Shown here: positions 15,823 through 24,177 of the stretch, piece by piece
How the letters are laid out: every line of letters starts with the position of its first letter
How positions within the stretch are numbered: position 1 is the stretch's first letter
DNA from: Chelativorans intermedius
Lineage (GTDB): Bacteria; Pseudomonadota; Alphaproteobacteria; Rhizobiales; Rhizobiaceae
Assembly (NCBI RefSeq): GCF_025398255.1
Contig: NZ_JAODNW010000001.1
Span: 248,001-312,000 of the forward strand
DNA length: 64,000 nucleotides
Direction: 5' to 3'
Program-made: the position numbers and the translations under genes
The notes under the pieces: model-generated
Database searches by the model: none
What the model was told of the DNA's origin: nothing
Seen by the model: only the letters and a program-made list of their open reading frames with translations

Positions 15823-16158
15823 GAGATGCCTCGCTGTGCGTTGCAACCGCAGGCATCATGGCGTCTTGCGGGCCGTGCCAACAACGATGCGGCGACTGAA
15901 AGCGCAAGAGAAGCGACATTCCGGCAGGTCGGATATGCGAAACCGCGCCCTCCGGTCGGAGAAACGCGGTTTTGAAAGACATTCGCAGTGCCGCCCGCAG
16001 GCGGGGCGGCGGTCCGCTCCGGTACGCGAGACCTTTTCCGGAGCCGGGGAGGACCCTCATGTCCGCCGCGTTTCGTTTTAGGCGGACATTGTTACCGGGA
16101 GGTTATTAAGTGCTTGCGCAATTCTTAATCGGGCGATTTTTTACCCGGCTCAGGTTGT
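15823..16158. other. Intergenic region between mmsB and mttB-B
   Basis: 336 nt with no convincing gene. It must hold the mttB-B promoter. Near the mmsB end, ATTAAG (16105-16110) and CTTAAT (16124-16129) form an inverted repeat around TTGCGCAA, an operator-like imperfect palindrome. No T-tract terminator is clear. Short reading frames here have atypical composition and no recognisable motif. Confidence 0.5.
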
Positions 16159-17046
16159 TCACCCGCCGGTCTTTCCGCGCAGGAACTCGATGATGCCGGA
16201 GAAGTCCCTGCCGCCATTGCCCATGGCCTCGAACAGGGCATAGAGCTGCGCGGCCTCGGCGCCGAGCGGCGTGGCGGCCCCGACGGCCTGGGCGGCTTCC
16301 TGCGCAAGGCGCAGATCCTTGAGCATCAGGCTTGCGGCAAAGCCCGGCTGATAGCCGCGATTGGCGGGCGAGGCGGGCACAGGCCCCGGCACCGGGCAAT
16401 AGCTGGTCAGCGACCAGCACTGGCCCGAGGAGGTGGAGGCGACATCGAACAGCGCCTGGTGCGACAGGCCCAGCTTTTCGGCCAGCACGAAGGCCTCGCC
16501 GACGCCGATCATGGAAATGCCGAGGATCATGTTGTTGCAGATCTTGGCCGCCTGGCCGGCGCCGCCATCGCCGCAGTGCACGATACGGCCGGCCATCGGG
16601 TCGAGGATGGGCTGCGCCCTGCCGAACGCCTCCTGATTACCGCCTGCCATGAAGGTGAGCGTGCCGGCCTCGGCGCCGCTCACACCGCCGGAAACCGGTG
16701 CATCGACGCTGAGGTGCCCGTGCTCGGCGGCGATGGCGTGCGCCTTGCGGGCTGAGGCCACGTCGATGGTGGAGGAATCGATGAAAAGCGTGCCTCTGGC
16801 GGCGCGCGGCGCGATGTCGGCATAGACCGAGAGCACGTGGCTACCGGCGGGCAGCATGGTGATCACGGCCTCCGCGCCGTCCAGCGTCTCGGCAGCGCTT
16901 TCTGCTGCCAGCACGCCACGGTCGGCCGCCTTTTTCAGATTGTCCGCCACCAGGTCGAAACCGCGCACCGTGTGGCCGGCCCTGACCAGATTGGCCGCCA
17001 TGGGGTTGCCCATGTTGCCGAGGCCGATGAATGCGATCCTCGCCAT
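16159..17046 (-). CDS. mmsB: 3-hydroxyisobutyrate dehydrogenase
   Basis: 295 aa. NAD-binding GLGNMGNPMAANL (about 8-20), substrate motif DAPVSGGVSGAEAGTLTFM (about 115-133) and catalytic Lys in GQAAKICNNMILG (about 165-177) are diagnostic of the beta-hydroxyacid dehydrogenase family; the CWSLTSYCPVPG segment is typical of 3-hydroxyisobutyrate dehydrogenases. It oxidises 3-hydroxyisobutyrate to methylmalonate semialdehyde in valine breakdown. GGAGGAGG precedes the ATG. It follows the acyl-CoA dehydrogenase gene by 21 nt, forming a two-gene valine operon. Confidence 0.92.
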   Translation of the reverse strand: MARIAFIGLGNMGNPMAANLVRAGHTVRGFDLVADNLKKAADRGVLAAESAAETLDGAEAVITMLPAGSHVLSVYADIAPRAARGTLFIDSSTIDVASARKAHAIAAEHGHLSVDAPVSGGVSGAEAGTLTFMAGGNQEAFGRAQPILDPMAGRIVHCGDGGAGQAAKICNNMILGISMIGVGEAFVLAEKLGLSHQALFDVASTSSGQCWSLTSYCPVPGPVPASPANRGYQPGFAASLMLKDLRLAQEAAQAVGAATPLGAEAAQLYALFEAMGNGGRDFSGIIEFLRGKTGG

Positions 17047-17067
17047 GTCCTCCTCCTTCCGGCGGGC

Positions 17068-18231
17068 TCAGCGCCCTACCAGATGTCGCGCGATGATGAC
17101 GCGCATGATCTCGTTGGTGCCCTCCAGGATCTGGTGCACACGCAGGTCCCGCACCAGCTTCTCCAGGCCGTAGTCGTGCAGATAGCCATAACCGCCGTGA
17201 AGCTGCAGCGCCTGGTTGGCGACCTCGAAACAGGCATCGGTCACGAACCGCTTTGCCATGGCCGACCATTTCGTGGCGTCGGGCGCGCCGGCATCGAGCC
17301 TGGCCGCCGCGGTGTAGAGAAGGGTGCGTGCGGCCGCCAGGTTCGTCTCCATGTCGGCCAGTTTGAACTGCAGCGCCTGAAAGCGGTTGAGCGGCTGGCC
17401 GAAGGCTGCCCGCTCGCCCGCATAGGCCAGCGCCTTCTCATGCGCTGCCTGCGCGCCGCCGAGCGAGCAGGCAGCGATGTTGAGCCTGCCCCCGTCAAGG
17501 CCCGCCATGGCGATGCGGAAGCCTTCGCCTTCCCCGCCCAGCAGGTTTTCGGCCGGCACGCGGCAGTCCTCGAGAATCACCTGCCGTGTGGGCTGCATGC
17601 GCCAGCCCATCTTCTTCTCCAGGGGGCCGAAGGAAAGGCCCGGCGTATCTGCGGGCACCAGAAAGGCGGAAATGCCCTTCGCTCCCTCCTCGCCGGTGCG
17701 GGCCATGACCACATAGATGTCGGAGGCGCCAGCACCCGAGATGAACTGCTTGACGCCGGTGAGCACGTAGTCGCCGCCCGATTTCACCGCCCTGGTGCGC
17801 AGGGCAGCCGCATCGGAGCCGGAGCCAGGCTCGGTCAGGCAATAGCTGGCGAGCCACTCCATGGATGTGAGCCTGGGCAGGAAGCGCTCGCGGCATGCTT
17901 CGTTGCCGAAGGTATCGACCATCCAGGCAGCCATGTTGTGGATGGAGATGAAGGAGGAGAAGCCGGGGCAGGCGGCGGCCAGCGCCTCGAAGATCAGAAC
18001 GGCCTCCAGCCTGCCCAGCCCCGAACCGCCGGCCTCCTCCGTGCAGCAGATGCCGCCGAAGCCGAGCGGCGCCGTGCGGCGGATCACGTCGAGCGGAAAA
18101 TGCTGCTCCCGGTCCCAGCCCAGCGCGAAGGGAGCCACATTCTCCGCGGCAAAGCTGCGCGTCATCTCTCTTATCGCGCGCTGCTCCGCGCTGAGGCTGA
18201 ACGGCCCCGCACCTTCCTCGGTGAGCTCCAT
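17068..18231 (-). CDS. Acyl-CoA dehydrogenase, probably isobutyryl-CoA dehydrogenase
   Basis: 387 aa. FAD acyl-CoA dehydrogenase fold: YCLTEPGSGSDAAALRT (FAD/substrate binding), FISGAGASD, GRLNIAACSLGGAQAAHE and the C-terminal QLHGGYGYLHDYGLEKLVRD with QILEGTNEIMR, where EGTNE carries the short-chain catalytic Glu. Pairing with mmsB points to isobutyryl-CoA in valine degradation. The start at 18231 is preceded by GGGAG at about 6 nt; an upstream extension to 18900 is not supported. The hydratase, hydrolase and mmsA genes of the pathway are not nearby. Confidence 0.87.
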   Translation of the reverse strand: MELTEEGAGPFSLSAEQRAIREMTRSFAAENVAPFALGWDREQHFPLDVIRRTAPLGFGGICCTEEAGGSGLGRLEAVLIFEALAAACPGFSSFISIHNMAAWMVDTFGNEACRERFLPRLTSMEWLASYCLTEPGSGSDAAALRTRAVKSGGDYVLTGVKQFISGAGASDIYVVMARTGEEGAKGISAFLVPADTPGLSFGPLEKKMGWRMQPTRQVILEDCRVPAENLLGGEGEGFRIAMAGLDGGRLNIAACSLGGAQAAHEKALAYAGERAAFGQPLNRFQALQFKLADMETNLAAARTLLYTAAARLDAGAPDATKWSAMAKRFVTDACFEVANQALQLHGGYGYLHDYGLEKLVRDLRVHQILEGTNEIMRVIIARHLVGR

Positions 18232-18434
18232 GCTCTGCTCCCGGCACTTTCTCCTTGTCTGGGGAAGAGTAGCGCATTGGAGGGCGCGCGCAACGGGCCG
18301 ATCGAGGTGCGGCTGTCGAAGAAGGGGCTGAATGGACATAAATATTCCAGCGGGAGGGAACTCTTTTGGCGGTCGGGGATTTTGGTCATGATGCCCTGTG
18401 CTCGCCACCTTGCGCCGGCTCGGGATGCGGGATA

Positions 18435-18836
18435 ATGGCCGTGATGATGCCGACGAATTCCGAAAGCCCCGCAGGGGCCCGCCCGCCGCAACCGACCGAA
18501 CTGGCCGGCGACGTTCTTCTGCTTCTGCGTCTGGTGCTGAAGGATGGCGAAATGAACGCGGCCGCCGAGGGCGTTCTGCGCCGCGTGGCCTGGCGGGCGT
18601 TCGCCATCGACGCGGCTGCCTTCGAGACGTTTCTGCCGGCCTTCCGTCTTCATGGCGAGAAGGGGGCAGACCGGCTGCGCGCCGCCCTGCGCGCCCGGCC
18701 GAAGGGCGAGCGCCGGCTGCTTGCCGCGGCGCTGGCGGCAGCGGCGCTGAAGGATGATGCGCTGGTGCTGCGGGAGGAGCGGTTGCGCGCACGCACGGCG
18801 GCCATTCTCGACCTGGGAGAAGACGAGACGGGCTGA
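18435..18836 (+). CDS. Small TerB-like protein
   Basis: 133 aa, predicted all-helical and cytosolic. LAGDVLLLLRLVLKDGEMNAAAEGVLRRVA resembles the TerB/DUF533 motif (helix, acidic 'DGE' turn, helix), a fold that binds metal in tellurite-resistance proteins and occurs in many stress or membrane-associated contexts. The Ala/Arg-rich C-terminal half is not diagnostic. No ter genes are adjacent. Start chosen at ATG 18435; 18444 or 18447 would also serve. Divergent from the valine operon. The family call is by pattern only. Confidence 0.55.
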   Translation: MAVMMPTNSESPAGARPPQPTELAGDVLLLLRLVLKDGEMNAAAEGVLRRVAWRAFAIDAAAFETFLPAFRLHGEKGADRLRAALRARPKGERRLLAAALAAAALKDDALVLREERLRARTAAILDLGEDETG

Positions 18837-18954
18837 GGCGGCCTGGCCGCAAGGTGGAGCACGCGCCCGGTTTCCCGGTGTGGACGCTTGTAGGGAACAA
18901 GGCCCGGCAGCCACGGACGGATTGCGAGGGCGTGTTCGGCGTCCCCCGCGTCGG

Positions 18955-19053
18955 CCTACAGCATTTTACAGCCAGATGGAATCATCTGGTGTCGCACAAA
19001 TGCGGCAAAAACAAAGAGATGGACCGGATCAGCGTTGAAACGATGAACCGGTC
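18955..19053. repeat. Mosaic intergenic repeat built of nested palindromes
   Basis: CCAGATG-GAAT-CATCTGG at 18972-18989 is a perfect 7-bp hairpin, enclosed by GCATTT (18961-18966) and AAATGC (18998-19003); then CAAAAACAAAGAGATGGA and a GACCGG/CCGGTC inverted repeat (19022-19027 and 19048-19053). Elements of this look (imperfect GGAATCA palindrome followed by ACAAAGAGAT) are, to my recollection, scattered through Hyphomicrobiales intergenic regions. The element runs into the stop codon of the ABC ATPase gene and could help end or stabilise that transcript. Confidence 0.6.
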
Positions 19054-20681
19054 TAGCCGGCGGACGCGCGCGCCAGGCGTCTTTGCAGGGCGCGTTCGAG
19101 GTCCGGTGCGGCAGCCACCAGCGCCCGGGCGGGCTGCGTGCGCGGCTGGTCGAGCACGGCCCGGGCAGGGCCGGCCTCCACGATCCTTCCCTCATGCATC
19201 ACCATCACATGGTCGGCGACGGCGCGCGCAACCGTCAGGTCATGGGTGATGAACAGATAGGCGAGCCCCAGCCTGCGATTGAGATCGGCGAACAGGTCGA
19301 GGATCTGGGCGCGGATCGACACGTCCAGCGCCGAAACCGGCTCGTCGGCGACGATCAGCTTCGGCCTGGTGATGATGGCGCGGGCGATGGAGATGCGCTG
19401 GCGCTGGCCGCCGGAGAACTCGTGCGGGTATTTCTCCATGTCGGCGGCGGCGAGTCCCACCTGCTCCAGCGCCTCGGCCACGAGGGCGCGCCGGCGCCGC
19501 CTGTCGGGCCTTTCGTCCAGAAGATGCAGCGGCTCGGCCACCAGCCGCTCCACCCGGTGGCGGGGGTCGAAGGAGCCATAGGGATCCTGGAACACCACCT
19601 GCATGTGGCGGCGCACGGGGCGCAGCGCCTCCTCACCCTTGTCCTGAAGCGTCATTCCCTGAAAGCGGATGGTGCCGCCGGTCGGCCGGTCGAGCGCCAG
19701 GATCATGCGGGCGAGCGTGGATTTTCCGCAGCCCGACCGGCCAACCAGCGCCACCGTCTGACCGGGCTGCAGCGCGAAGGTGACGTTATCGACGGCGCGA
19801 ATGCTCTGTCTTCGCGAAAGGAGCGAGCGGCGGGGGAGGGGATAGTCGCGTGTCACCCCTTCCACCTGCAGCAGCGCTTCGCCGTCGCTCTCGCGCAGCG
19901 CCGCCGCGCGGGCCGGCACATGGGTGGAGGCTTCGGCAAGCTGGCGGGTGTAGGGATGCCTGCGTTGAGTGAGCGCGGCCGCCGTCTCTCCCGCTTCCAT
20001 CACCCTGCCATGGCGCAGAACGGTGATCCTGTCGGCCATCTCGGCCACCACCGCCAGATCGTGCGAGATGAGAAGCAGGCTCATGCGATCCTCCTCGACC
20101 AGGCTGCGCAGCAGATCGAGGATCTGCGCCTGCAGCACCACGTCGAGCGCCGTCGTCGGCTCGTCGGCGATGAGCAGCTTCGGCTTGAGGGCGCAGGCGA
20201 TGGCGATGACCACGCGCTGGCGCTGGCCGCCGGAAAGCTGGTGTGGATAGCGGGACAGCGGAAACTGCCTTTCCGGCAGGCCGACGCGCTCCAGCATGGC
20301 GCGGGCGCGCGCCTCGGCGTCTGCCCGGTTGGCGCCGGTGTGCCAGCGAATACCCTCCGCCACCTGCTCGCCGATGGTCTTGACCGGGTTGAGTGCGGTC
20401 ATCGGCTCCTGAAACACCATGCCGATGTCATCTCCGCGCAGCCGGCACATAGCGGCCTCCGGCGCGGAGAGGATGTCGATGCCGCCGAAGCGGATGCGCC
20501 CGGAGGCGCGGGCAGCGTGCGGCAGAAGCTTCATCACAGCAAGCGCCGTCATCGACTTGCCGGAACCGGATTCGCCTACCAGCCCCATCACCTGACCCTC
20601 TTCGATGGCAAGGTCGATGTCCTGCAGGATCGGCGTCCGGCCGATCGAAAGCGACAGCTTCTCGATCTCCAGAAGGCTCAT
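19053..20681 (-). CDS. Peptide-type ABC transporter, fused double ATP-binding protein
   Basis: 542 aa, a DppD-DppF-like fusion. First ATPase: Walker A GESGSGKS (about 36-43), signature LSGGQRQRV, Walker B LLIADEP; second ATPase: GRSGCGKST (about 317-325), FSGGQRQRIS, LIVADEP. Both halves are therefore catalytically complete. Powers uptake of oligopeptides, nickel, opines or similar cargo. The ATG at 20681 overlaps the stop of the second permease gene in an ATGA. The frame's upstream continuation to 21026 overlaps the permease and is rejected. Confidence 0.92.
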   Translation of the reverse strand: MSLLEIEKLSLSIGRTPILQDIDLAIEEGQVMGLVGESGSGKSMTALAVMKLLPHAARASGRIRFGGIDILSAPEAAMCRLRGDDIGMVFQEPMTALNPVKTIGEQVAEGIRWHTGANRADAEARARAMLERVGLPERQFPLSRYPHQLSGGQRQRVVIAIACALKPKLLIADEPTTALDVVLQAQILDLLRSLVEEDRMSLLLISHDLAVVAEMADRITVLRHGRVMEAGETAAALTQRRHPYTRQLAEASTHVPARAAALRESDGEALLQVEGVTRDYPLPRRSLLSRRQSIRAVDNVTFALQPGQTVALVGRSGCGKSTLARMILALDRPTGGTIRFQGMTLQDKGEEALRPVRRHMQVVFQDPYGSFDPRHRVERLVAEPLHLLDERPDRRRRRALVAEALEQVGLAAADMEKYPHEFSGGQRQRISIARAIITRPKLIVADEPVSALDVSIRAQILDLFADLNRRLGLAYLFITHDLTVARAVADHVMVMHEGRIVEAGPARAVLDQPRTQPARALVAAAPDLERALQRRLARASAG

Positions 20682-21547
20682 CGTTCGCGCCTTATCCGCG
20701 GGTCGAGCACGTCGCGCAGCCCGTCGCCCAGAAGGTTCAGGCCCAAGACGGTGATGACGATGGCAAGACCGGGGAAGAGGGCGAGATGCGGGGCGACCGC
20801 CATGCGGGTCTGCGCATCGAAGAGCATCCTCCCCCAGGAGGGCATGGGCGGCTGGGCGCCGAGGCCGAGATAGGAAAGCCCTGCCTCGGCCAGGATGCCG
20901 AGGGCAAACTGGATGGTGCCCTGCACCAGAAGCAGGCTGGCAATGTTGGGCAGGATGTGCTCGACGGTGATGAGGACCGCGCCCTTGCCGGCTGCGCGGG
21001 CCGCCAGAACGAACTCGCGCGGCCACAGCGACAGCGCGCCGGCGCGCGCCACACGCGCAAAGACGGGCACGTTGAAGATGCCGATGGCGATGATGGCATT
21101 GACGGCGCCGGGGCCGAAAATCGCGGTGATCATCACCGCCGTCAAAAGGGCGGGGAAGGCGAAGACCACATCGTTGACGCGCATCAGCGCCTCGTCCGCC
21201 CAGCCGCCACGCGCGGCCGCCAGCGCGCCCAGCGGAACGCCGAGCCCCATGCCGATTCCCACCGCCACGATGGCCACGGCGATGGAGTTGCGCGCGCCGA
21301 TCATGATCATGGAAAGGATGTCGCGGCCCATATGGTCGGTGCCGAAGGGATGGGCGAGGGAAAGGCCCTGCATGCGCTCGGCCACCGCAAGGCGCGTGAT
21401 GTCGTAGGGGGTCCAGAAAAAAGAGACGAGCGCCATCGCCGCTACAAGTCCGGTGATAACGAGCCCCACCAGAAAGGAACGATTGGCAAGCGCCTTGGCC
21501 AGCACATGGCGTTCCGGCACCGGCGTGAAGGTCGAATCGAGGCTCAT
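20678..21547 (-). CDS. Peptide-type ABC transporter permease (DppC-like)
   Basis: 289 aa inner-membrane protein, about six membrane segments. PFGTDHMGRDILSMIMIGARNS is the standard N-terminal DppC/OppC signature, and the cytosolic EAA loop is VLAARAAGKGAVLITVEHILPN (about 190-211). Overlaps the upstream permease gene and the downstream ATPase gene by 4 nt each, so translation is coupled across three genes. Cargo not deducible from this subunit. Confidence 0.92.
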   Translation of the reverse strand: MSLDSTFTPVPERHVLAKALANRSFLVGLVITGLVAAMALVSFFWTPYDITRLAVAERMQGLSLAHPFGTDHMGRDILSMIMIGARNSIAVAIVAVGIGMGLGVPLGALAAARGGWADEALMRVNDVVFAFPALLTAVMITAIFGPGAVNAIIAIGIFNVPVFARVARAGALSLWPREFVLAARAAGKGAVLITVEHILPNIASLLLVQGTIQFALGILAEAGLSYLGLGAQPPMPSWGRMLFDAQTRMAVAPHLALFPGLAIVITVLGLNLLGDGLRDVLDPRIRRER

Positions 21548-22500
21548 CGGCTGCTCCTCAGCCGCGGATCGACGACGGCATAGCAGATGTCGACCAGGAG
21601 ATTGATGAGCACGATGGCGGCGACCAGCAGCATCACCACCCCCTCGACCACGATCAGGTCCCGCTGGCTGATGGCCTGGAAGACGAGCCGGCCGAGCCCC
21701 GGCAGATAAAAGACATTCTCGATGATGATGGTGCCGGCCAGAAGAAAGGCGAATTGCAGGCCGAGGATGGTGAGCACCGGGATCATGGCATTGCGCAGCC
21801 CGTGCCGCCACAGCACCTTGCGGCGTGGCAGGCCCTTGGCACGGGCGGTGCGGATGTAGTCCTCCCCCAGGACCTCCAGCATCGCCGAGCGGGTGACGCG
21901 GGCGAGGATGGCCGCCTGCGGCAGGGCCAGCGAGACGGCGGGCAGCAGAAGCGCCTTCACGCCCTGCCACAGCCCGTCCAGGCCCACGCCCCAGCCGGAG
22001 AAGCCGCCCGCCGGCAGCAGGCGCAGGCCCACCGCGAAGACATAGACCAGCAGCATGGCGAACCAGAAATTGGGGATCGCCACCCCCACCTGGGCAAGCC
22101 CCATGGCCAGCGTGTCGGAAGGCCGTCCATGCCGGGCGGCGGCATAGATGCCGACGGGAATGGCGATTGCCGTGGAGAGGGCCAGCGCCATGAGGGCGAG
22201 CGGCAGCGAGACGGCCAGGCGTTCCGCCACCAGCGCGAGCACCGGAGAGGAGTAGGTGTAGGAGCGGCCGAAGTCGCCCCTTGCCATGCCGAACAGCCAG
22301 TCGAGATAGCGCAGCGCCACCGGCCGGTCGAGACCCATCTCGGTGCGCAGCGCGTGAAGCGCTTCCGGGCTTGCGTTCATGCCGAGCATGATGCGCGCCG
22401 GATCGCCCGGCAGCACTTCCAGCACGAAGAAGACGACGAGAGAGGCCGCCAGAAGGGTGAGCAGGCCGACCGCGAGCCGCTTGAGGACAAAGGCAGTCAT
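21544..22500 (-). CDS. Peptide-type ABC transporter permease (DppB-like)
   Basis: 318 aa inner-membrane protein. The hydrophobic N-terminus with FVLEVLPGDPARIMLGMNASPEAL is typical of DppB/OppB, and the EAA loop is YIRTARAKGLPRRKVLWRHGLRN (about 216-238). Forms the heterodimeric channel with the adjacent DppC-like subunit. It lies 134 nt downstream of the binding-protein gene; that gap may carry an attenuating hairpin (CGCGCCGGCGCG near 22575), letting the binding protein be made in excess (inference). Confidence 0.92.
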   Translation of the reverse strand: MTAFVLKRLAVGLLTLLAASLVVFFVLEVLPGDPARIMLGMNASPEALHALRTEMGLDRPVALRYLDWLFGMARGDFGRSYTYSSPVLALVAERLAVSLPLALMALALSTAIAIPVGIYAAARHGRPSDTLAMGLAQVGVAIPNFWFAMLLVYVFAVGLRLLPAGGFSGWGVGLDGLWQGVKALLLPAVSLALPQAAILARVTRSAMLEVLGEDYIRTARAKGLPRRKVLWRHGLRNAMIPVLTILGLQFAFLLAGTIIIENVFYLPGLGRLVFQAISQRDLIVVEGVVMLLVAAIVLINLLVDICYAVVDPRLRSSR

Positions 22501-22634
22501 GGGAGGCGTCTTGCGGTCCGATTGTCGCCGTCACGGCCGTTCGCCGTCCCGCCGCATGCCCCGGTTCTTTCGCGCCGGCGCGAGCGGGCTGGCCGTAATG
22601 GGGCTTTGGACCGCATGGGAGCGCCGACGATCTT

Positions 22635-24116
22635 CTATTCCGTCCACCGCACCTTGGTCAGGTCGTTGGCCTGAATGGGCGCGTTCTCCCAAAGTCCTTC
22701 GAGCCGCGCGTCCCAGACCCCGGTCTTGGGAAGCTGGAACAGGAAGCCGTTCACGGCATCCTCGGCGATGATGCGCTGCGCGGTCTGATACAGCGTCTTG
22801 CGCTTTTCGGGGTCGGAGGTCGTCTCCAGCTCGTCCATCACCGCGTCGAAGGCCGGGTTGTCGTAGTTGAAGTAATAGTCGTCGCGGGCATAGATGTTGA
22901 TGTCGTTGGGCTCGGTGTGGGAGACGATGGTCAGGTCATAATCCTTGTTGGTGAAGACCTGCTCCAGCCATTGGGCCCATTCCACCGGGATGATCTCCAG
23001 CTCGATGCCGACCTGGCGAAGCTGGGAGGCGACGATCTCCCCGCCCTGGCGCGCATAGGCGGGCGGCGGCAGCTTCAAGGTGGCGGAAAAGCCGTTCGCA
23101 AGGCCGGCCTCGGCCAGAAGCGCCTTTGCCTTCTCCGGGTCATGGGCATAGGTGTCCGTCAGGTCGATATAGGCCTCGTTTGCCGGCGAGAAGTGCGAGC
23201 CGATGGGCACGCCATTGCCGGCGGAAGCGCCGAGGATGATCTCCTCGCGGTCGAGCGCATGGGCGATGGCCTGGCGCACCTTCAAGTTGTCGAACGGCGC
23301 CTTGCCGTTGTTGATGGCCAGGATCGTTTCCCCCTCGGTGGCACCGATCATCACGGTGAAGCGCGGATCGGCCTCGATCTGCGGCAGCGCGTCGCCGGCC
23401 TGCAGGTTGGGGAAGGCGTGCACGTCGCCCGAAAGAAGCGCGGCCACGGAGGCGGCGGCATCAGGGATGAAGCGGAATTCGGCCGTCTCCAGCGTCACCG
23501 GCTCTCCCCAGTAATTCTCGTATCTGGAGATGGTGACCGAGGAGCCCCTGGCCCAGTTGTCGAACCGGAAGGGGCCGGTGCCCACCGGCTTTTCCTTGTT
23601 TGTCGGGGCCGATTCGGGCGCCACGATCACCGCATCGCCCCATCCCATGTTGTAGAGGAAGGAACCCTGCGGATGTCCGAGCGTCACCTTCACCGTCGCG
23701 GGGTCGACAACCTCCACCGTCTCGATGGCGGAGAACAGCCCCTTCTGCGCATTGGTCGAATCCTCGGCGCGGGCCCGGTCGAGGGAGAACTTCACGTCCT
23801 GTGCGTCGAAGGCGGTTCCGTCGTGAAAGGTCACGCCCTCGCGCAGGTGGAAGGTATAGGTCAGCCCATCCTGCGAGACCTCCCAGCGTTCGGCAAGCGC
23901 GGGCTGCACCTCGCCGTTGGGGCCGATGCGGGTCAGCCCCTCGAACACGTTGGCATAGACGATTTCGTCGATGGCCGCGGCCGCCCCCGCCGTGGGGTCG
24001 AGATGCGGCGGCTCCAGCACGACGCCGAGAACCAGGTCGCTTCGCGCGCCGATGGCCGCGCTACCGGATGTCAGGAAAAGCGCCGCCGCGCCGAGCATCG
24101 TGGCCAGTGTCTTCAT
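22635..24116 (-). CDS. Peptide-type ABC transporter substrate-binding protein (family 5)
   Basis: 493 aa, periplasmic. A signal peptide of about 24 residues ends near SAAIGA; there is no lipobox. Family 5 markers: EPPHLDPTAGAAAAIDEIVYANVFEGL, LREGVTFHDGTAFDAQDVKFSLDRA, PVGTGPFRF and ALDREEIILG. GGGAGG 6 nt upstream fixes the ATG at 24116. Next to an M20 deacylase, the cargo may be an N-acylated amino acid, dipeptide or opine-like compound that is hydrolysed after uptake (inference). Confidence 0.93.
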   Translation of the reverse strand: MKTLATMLGAAALFLTSGSAAIGARSDLVLGVVLEPPHLDPTAGAAAAIDEIVYANVFEGLTRIGPNGEVQPALAERWEVSQDGLTYTFHLREGVTFHDGTAFDAQDVKFSLDRARAEDSTNAQKGLFSAIETVEVVDPATVKVTLGHPQGSFLYNMGWGDAVIVAPESAPTNKEKPVGTGPFRFDNWARGSSVTISRYENYWGEPVTLETAEFRFIPDAAASVAALLSGDVHAFPNLQAGDALPQIEADPRFTVMIGATEGETILAINNGKAPFDNLKVRQAIAHALDREEIILGASAGNGVPIGSHFSPANEAYIDLTDTYAHDPEKAKALLAEAGLANGFSATLKLPPPAYARQGGEIVASQLRQVGIELEIIPVEWAQWLEQVFTNKDYDLTIVSHTEPNDINIYARDDYYFNYDNPAFDAVMDELETTSDPEKRKTLYQTAQRIIAEDAVNGFLFQLPKTGVWDARLEGLWENAPIQANDLTKVRWTE

Positions 24117-24177
24117 GCCGTACCTCCCATTGTTGGGTCGCGATTGAAGCGCGAATCGAGAAGCGAGTAAATTGCCT

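Noticed and set aside
16105-16158. Intrinsic terminator of mmsB
   Set aside because: A run of A/T is present, but the stem (ATTAAG/CTTAAT) is AT-only and not followed by T on the minus strand; more operator-like than terminator-like.
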